Shown here piece by piece: positions 62,117-64,000 of a stretch of 64,000 nucleotides of DNA. The notes below the pieces were generated by a model. That model saw only the letters and a list, made by a program, of their open reading frames with translations, was not told where the DNA came from and made no database searches. The translations under genes and the position numbers were made by a program. Every line of letters begins with the position of its first letter. Positions within the stretch are counted from its first letter, which is position 1. The DNA comes from Brevifilum sp029548365 (GTDB lineage Bacteria > Chloroflexota > Anaerolineae > Anaerolineales > Anaerolineaceae), in the NCBI GenBank assembly GCA_035376985.1, contig DAOSSA010000002.1, forward strand, positions 1 to 64,000, given 5' to 3'.

Positions 62117-64000
62117 TCAGCTTCTTTTACTGGTGATAATCCGAGGCTTGGTCGACCGGCTGTGATATTGTGTTCCATCCGGAAAGATGATCTGTGTTTC
62201 CGAACCCTCCTTATGGATATCCAGTCCCTGCCAGCTCACCTCCACAGGCCAGGGGAAGGGGCTTTCTCCCCAGATTGCAACCTGGTCCGGGCTGAGCAGT
62301 TTGACGCCTGCAATTTTTAAAAACAAACCAACCGGTGCTAACCCGGCGACCGTATTCGCCGCGCCGATGGGAAGGCTGGTCTTATCATCAAAGCGCGGGT
62401 AAAACCCGGAAAATTCCTTCAATCCTCGCAAGATCGGGATCATCAACATGGAAAACAAGGTCATTGCCTGTTTAGAAAAGCCTTCTCTGGCCAGCCCGTC
62501 GATGATCAGCGTATTCCATTGGATATTGACAGGCGTAGATAAACCATCAGGCAGGGGGTGCCTGCAGCGCCAGGTTTCAGGGATGCCAAATTCACCGCAT
62601 AGCGACCGACTGTCGATGATATTTTCCAACATCAGCGCCAGGTGATCGGCGCGAATGCTGCCCGACCAAATGGGAAGGAGGCAGCTTATGTCGGTCTGAG
62701 AATAATCGGCTGTTTTGATCAAAAAGCGGTCATCGGGGTTAAAACCCTTAAAACAAATGTGATCCAGGGTTGAAAAAATATGCCGGGTGGTGATGTGTGC
62801 CCGATTGATAACCCAAAACACCTCTGCCGCTTCGATTACCTCGGTTATCATTTCGCCTTTTGAATTTTTCCCTTCAAGGCTTATCAGTGGGGCTTTAGGA
62901 ATTTTTCCCGCGGTAAACAGGTTGATTTGAAGCCGTTGGGGTTGTGAAAAGTGTTTGCTGATATTTACCCTGTCCTGGATTCGCCCGGGGTAATACAGCT
63001 CACGTGATGGGCTTTTGTGGGTGTGAGCATCCTGGTAACCAAAAGCCTTACAGGAATCGTCCCACAGAGAAATCATTTTCTCCTGTAATTTTTTTATCCA
63101 ACGGTCATAGCCATTACGAGCAGACCGGTCGCCGAGGATCTGGGCGATTTTTTTAAGCGCAGCAGCTTCTCGAAGCAGCATTGCTACCAGGGCTGGGCTG
63201 TGTGCGCTGTGAATATCCAGGCCAATGCCGGTTTCTCTCCAAATATCAAAATTGAATAACCCGGTGTCAAGCTGGAGTTGTTCCGGTGCCTCCCATGTGG
63301 GAAGCTCTGCATGCTCCGGTCTGGCGTTTTTAAACCAACCGACGTCGAAAAAACGCTGCAGGTGCGGGAAAACCCGTTGCAAAGATACAAGCTCCGGATT
63401 GATTTCATACAGCATCAAGCACAAATTGGCCAGAAGCGGACACTCATTGGCGGCTGTGGAGATGATTTCCTGGGAGCCTTGAGTACACAGGCAACCCTGA
63501 TCGTCGATGTGGGTGATGAAACCTTCAAGCAGCCTGGCGAAAAGCTCCGGGTGGGTTGGGAGCAGCGCCTGGGATAAATGCAAGGCATCCAGCAGGGTCA
63601 GTTCAGGGTGCTTATTTTTCATATTATGGGCATTTTTTGAATCATCTGTCAGGCGGGGGCGGATGGTGATGGTTGCAGGATCGGATGGGTCGGGGGTGAC
63701 GAGATGTGACCGGGCATTGACCTGTGCCAGGTAAAACGCCGTGTCCCAATCGGGCTGTCCGGTCGTGATGGTGATCATCTTCTTCTGGTGTGCTTTTGTG
63801 TGGATTTGGTAATCCCGGTGCCAATCCTGTGCCACCCATTGGCGGGCAACCTCGTAAGAGCTGTCCTGTGATGTTTTTGACGCCAACACCCATTGAATGT
63901 CTTCGGATTGACCTGGCGTTAGGGCAAGAGGGACATGGAGCGCCGGGTAGGGGTTGCTGGTGCCGGTCGATCCGCCGCACATAAACAGGAGCGGGAAAAG
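62117..64000 (-). CDS. Six-hairpin glycosidase-like protein (partial, 5' end outside window)
   Basis: The open frame continues to the window edge on its 5' side, so the protein is longer than the 620-odd residues seen; the Met at 63982 is probably internal. The visible part is an (alpha/alpha)6-type glycosidase of the GH63/trehalase/glycogen-debranching sort: repeated helix-turn patterns, LSQALLPTHPELFARLLEGF, the SAHSPALVAMLLREAAAL helix, and a late loop with FGIPETWR. Acid-base residues cannot be fixed without the N-terminus. It likely hydrolyses alpha-glucosidic bonds. No sugar-transport genes are in view. Confidence 0.75.
   Translation of the reverse strand, partial: LFPLLFMCGGSTGTSNPYPALHVPLALTPGQSEDIQWVLASKTSQDSSYEVARQWVAQDWHRDYQIHTKAHQKKMITITTGQPDWDTAFYLAQVNARSHLVTPDPSDPATITIRPRLTDDSKNAHNMKNKHPELTLLDALHLSQALLPTHPELFARLLEGFITHIDDQGCLCTQGSQEIISTAANECPLLANLCLMLYEINPELVSLQRVFPHLQRFFDVGWFKNARPEHAELPTWEAPEQLQLDTGLFNFDIWRETGIGLDIHSAHSPALVAMLLREAAALKKIAQILGDRSARNGYDRWIKKLQEKMISLWDDSCKAFGYQDAHTHKSPSRELYYPGRIQDRVNISKHFSQPQRLQINLFTAGKIPKAPLISLEGKNSKGEMITEVIEAAEVFWVINRAHITTRHIFSTLDHICFKGFNPDDRFLIKTADYSQTDISCLLPIWSGSIRADHLALMLENIIDSRSLCGEFGIPETWRCRHPLPDGLSTPVNIQWNTLIIDGLAREGFSKQAMTLFSMLMIPILRGLKEFSGFYPRFDDKTSLPIGAANTVAGLAPVGLFLKIAGVKLLSPDQVAIWGESPFPWPVEVSWQGLDIHKEGSETQIIFPDGTQYHSRSTKPRIITSKRS

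Overview
The window looks like part of a chromosome of an anaerobic or facultative Chloroflexota bacterium of the class Anaerolineae. This is inferred from gene style, the short 7-bp tandem repeats between genes and a Glrx-CcdA type fusion. No rRNA or marker gene is present to prove it. Two stretches of moderate-GC chromosome (1-17.8 kb and 52.3-64 kb) flank a visibly AT-richer block. That block is bounded by a perfect 44-bp direct repeat of the 3' half of a tRNA-Lys(TTT) gene (17792-17835 and 52309-52352). A tyrosine recombinase lies just inside the left repeat, and the intact tRNA is restored at the right end. I read 17.8-52.3 kb as a 34.5-kb integrative element.

Left chromosome: a MarR regulator with a palindromic operator and a heterodimeric ABC exporter with one degenerate ATP site; a possibly frameshifted DUF3592 membrane protein; a six-gene GntR-controlled operon (GntR/FCD regulator, dipeptide-epimerase-like enolase, MFS transporter, two class C beta-lactamase-fold serine hydrolases, M81/MlrC-type metallopeptidase) whose content recalls the microcystin mlrB/C/D genes; a decayed Ig-like (Big_5) protein gene; a GT4 glycosyltransferase; and a Na/Pi cotransporter with a PhoU domain.

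Element, core genes (mostly minus strand, 17.9-28.8 kb and 49.4-52.1 kb): integrase, a PD-(D/E)XK protein, and a ubiquitin-like conjugation cassette. The cassette has a Ubl ending in Gly-Gly, an E2-like protein with a candidate catalytic Cys, a JAB/JAMM isopeptidase and a ThiF-type E1. The rest of the core is a 518-aa unknown, DUF4326, SSB, an RNase H fold with three of five catalytic residues replaced, a DprA-like SLOG protein, a Sak4/RecA-like ATPase and an XRE repressor with its own promoter. No replication initiator, relaxase or structural phage gene is recognisable.

Element, cargo (29-49 kb): a zinc-ribbon membrane protein with 11-residue Trp repeats, a SIR2-domain protein, McrBC, an unknown 1182-aa protein, a Ymh/TIGR02391-type protein, a complete type III restriction-modification pair, two unknown proteins (one with an Rx4H HEPN-like motif) and a dead DUF7662-like gene. 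This is a defence island.

The most striking unexplained signal is a 16-bp palindrome, TTTCYGAYRTCRGAAA. It occurs seven times inside the element at roughly regular 3.3-8.3 kb spacing and I found it nowhere in the flanks. A second element-specific signal is a TGCC-loop-GGCA hairpin 47-61 bp upstream of four minus-strand core genes. Also notable are a possible -1 frameshift at an A7 run that would extend the JAB protein, and a perfect consensus promoter with no gene behind it.

Right chromosome: tRNA-Lys with its promoter, a lipoprotein, an S9 peptidase, heptamer repeats, a CDF metal transporter, a D-2-hydroxyacid dehydrogenase, the glutaredoxin-CcdA-like fusion, an APH-family kinase, nicotinate phosphoribosyltransferase, an OsmC protein and a partial six-hairpin-glycosidase-like protein running off the window.
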